A stretch of DNA of 15,273 nt from Muribaculaceae bacterium (GTDB lineage: Bacteria > Bacteroidota > Bacteroidia > Bacteroidales > Muribaculaceae), in contig JAICZO010000337.1 of NCBI GenBank assembly GCA_029057255.1, positions 1 through 15,273 on the forward strand. Reading direction: 5' to 3'. The position numbers were made by a program, and so were the translations under genes. The notes under the pieces are model-generated. The model was not told the DNA's origin. It worked only from the letters and a program-made list of their open reading frames with translations, and made no database searches. Of this stretch, positions 15,227 through 15,273 are shown piece by piece; position 1 is the first letter of the stretch, and the number at the start of each line of letters is the position of its first letter.

Positions 15227-15273
15227 ATGAATCCACTCGAACTGAGCGAACAGGAAGTAATACGCCGCGGCAG
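15227..15273 (+). CDS. lysS: Lysyl-tRNA synthetase, first 15 codons (continues beyond window)
   Basis: The frame from ATG 15227 reads MNPLELSEQEVIRRG before the window ends. This closely matches the usual N-terminus of class II lysyl-tRNA synthetase in Bacteroidales, which charges tRNA-Lys with lysine in the cytoplasm. The identification rests on only 15 residues plus a promoter well placed upstream. The same frame stays open back to an ATG at 15143, almost at the predicted transcription start, so a form with 28 more residues is possible. The shorter start is preferred because it gives the expected family N-terminus. Confidence 0.72.
   Translation, partial: MNPLELSEQEVIRRG

Overview
The window is about 15.3 kb of ordinary, gene-dense core chromosome from a fairly GC-rich member of the Bacteroidales. 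The assignment rests on three things. First, several promoters fit the Bacteroidetes pattern (TTTG, 19-20 bases, TAnnTTTG) and not the sigma-70 pattern. Second, protein features fit that group: a fused DAHP synthase-chorismate mutase, a Tgt without zinc cysteines, and an enlarged RodA. Third, neighbourhoods such as tgt next to an LptF/LptG permease and recJ next to recQ fit as well. The high GC content makes a Muribaculaceae-like genome my best guess, but that is inference. I see no mobile element, phage gene, CRISPR array, tRNA or rRNA.

Layout. (1) At 1-2066 on the plus strand lies the end of the elongasome cluster: the C-terminal part of PBP2 (mrdA), overlapping rodA. (2) At 2067-4341 on the minus strand is a tgt-lptF/G unit with its own promoter; lptF/G converges on rodA with no bases between the stop codons. 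(3) At 4315-9724 on the minus strand is a tightly packed five-gene unit, PASTA protein-rluD-aroE-yeiH-comEC, with one clear promoter upstream of the PASTA gene. (4) At 9732-13495 on the minus strand is recJ-recQ, two DNA repair genes three bases apart. (5) From 13623 on the plus strand, divergent from recJ, are a small unknown membrane protein and, two bases later, the bifunctional DAHP synthase-chorismate mutase. (6) At 15104-15273 is a promoter, a leader with two perfect inverted repeats, and the first 15 codons of lysS.

How the genes relate. mrdA and rodA form the transpeptidase-glycosyltransferase pair that builds lateral wall, and the LptF/G homologue moves lipopolysaccharide, so the left part concerns the envelope. 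Tgt and RluD both modify RNA. AroE and the DAHP synthase-chorismate mutase both serve aromatic biosynthesis but sit in separate units. ComEC, RecJ and RecQ all handle DNA strands (uptake, 5' resection, unwinding), although ComEC is not in the rec operon.

I found no convincing undescribed system. The points most worth a second look are the lysS leader (structured leader or N-terminal extension), the shared extended promoter motif, the zinc-ligand-free Tgt, the rearranged RecQ, the large insertion in RodA, and the unknown membrane protein coupled to the aromatic pathway gene.
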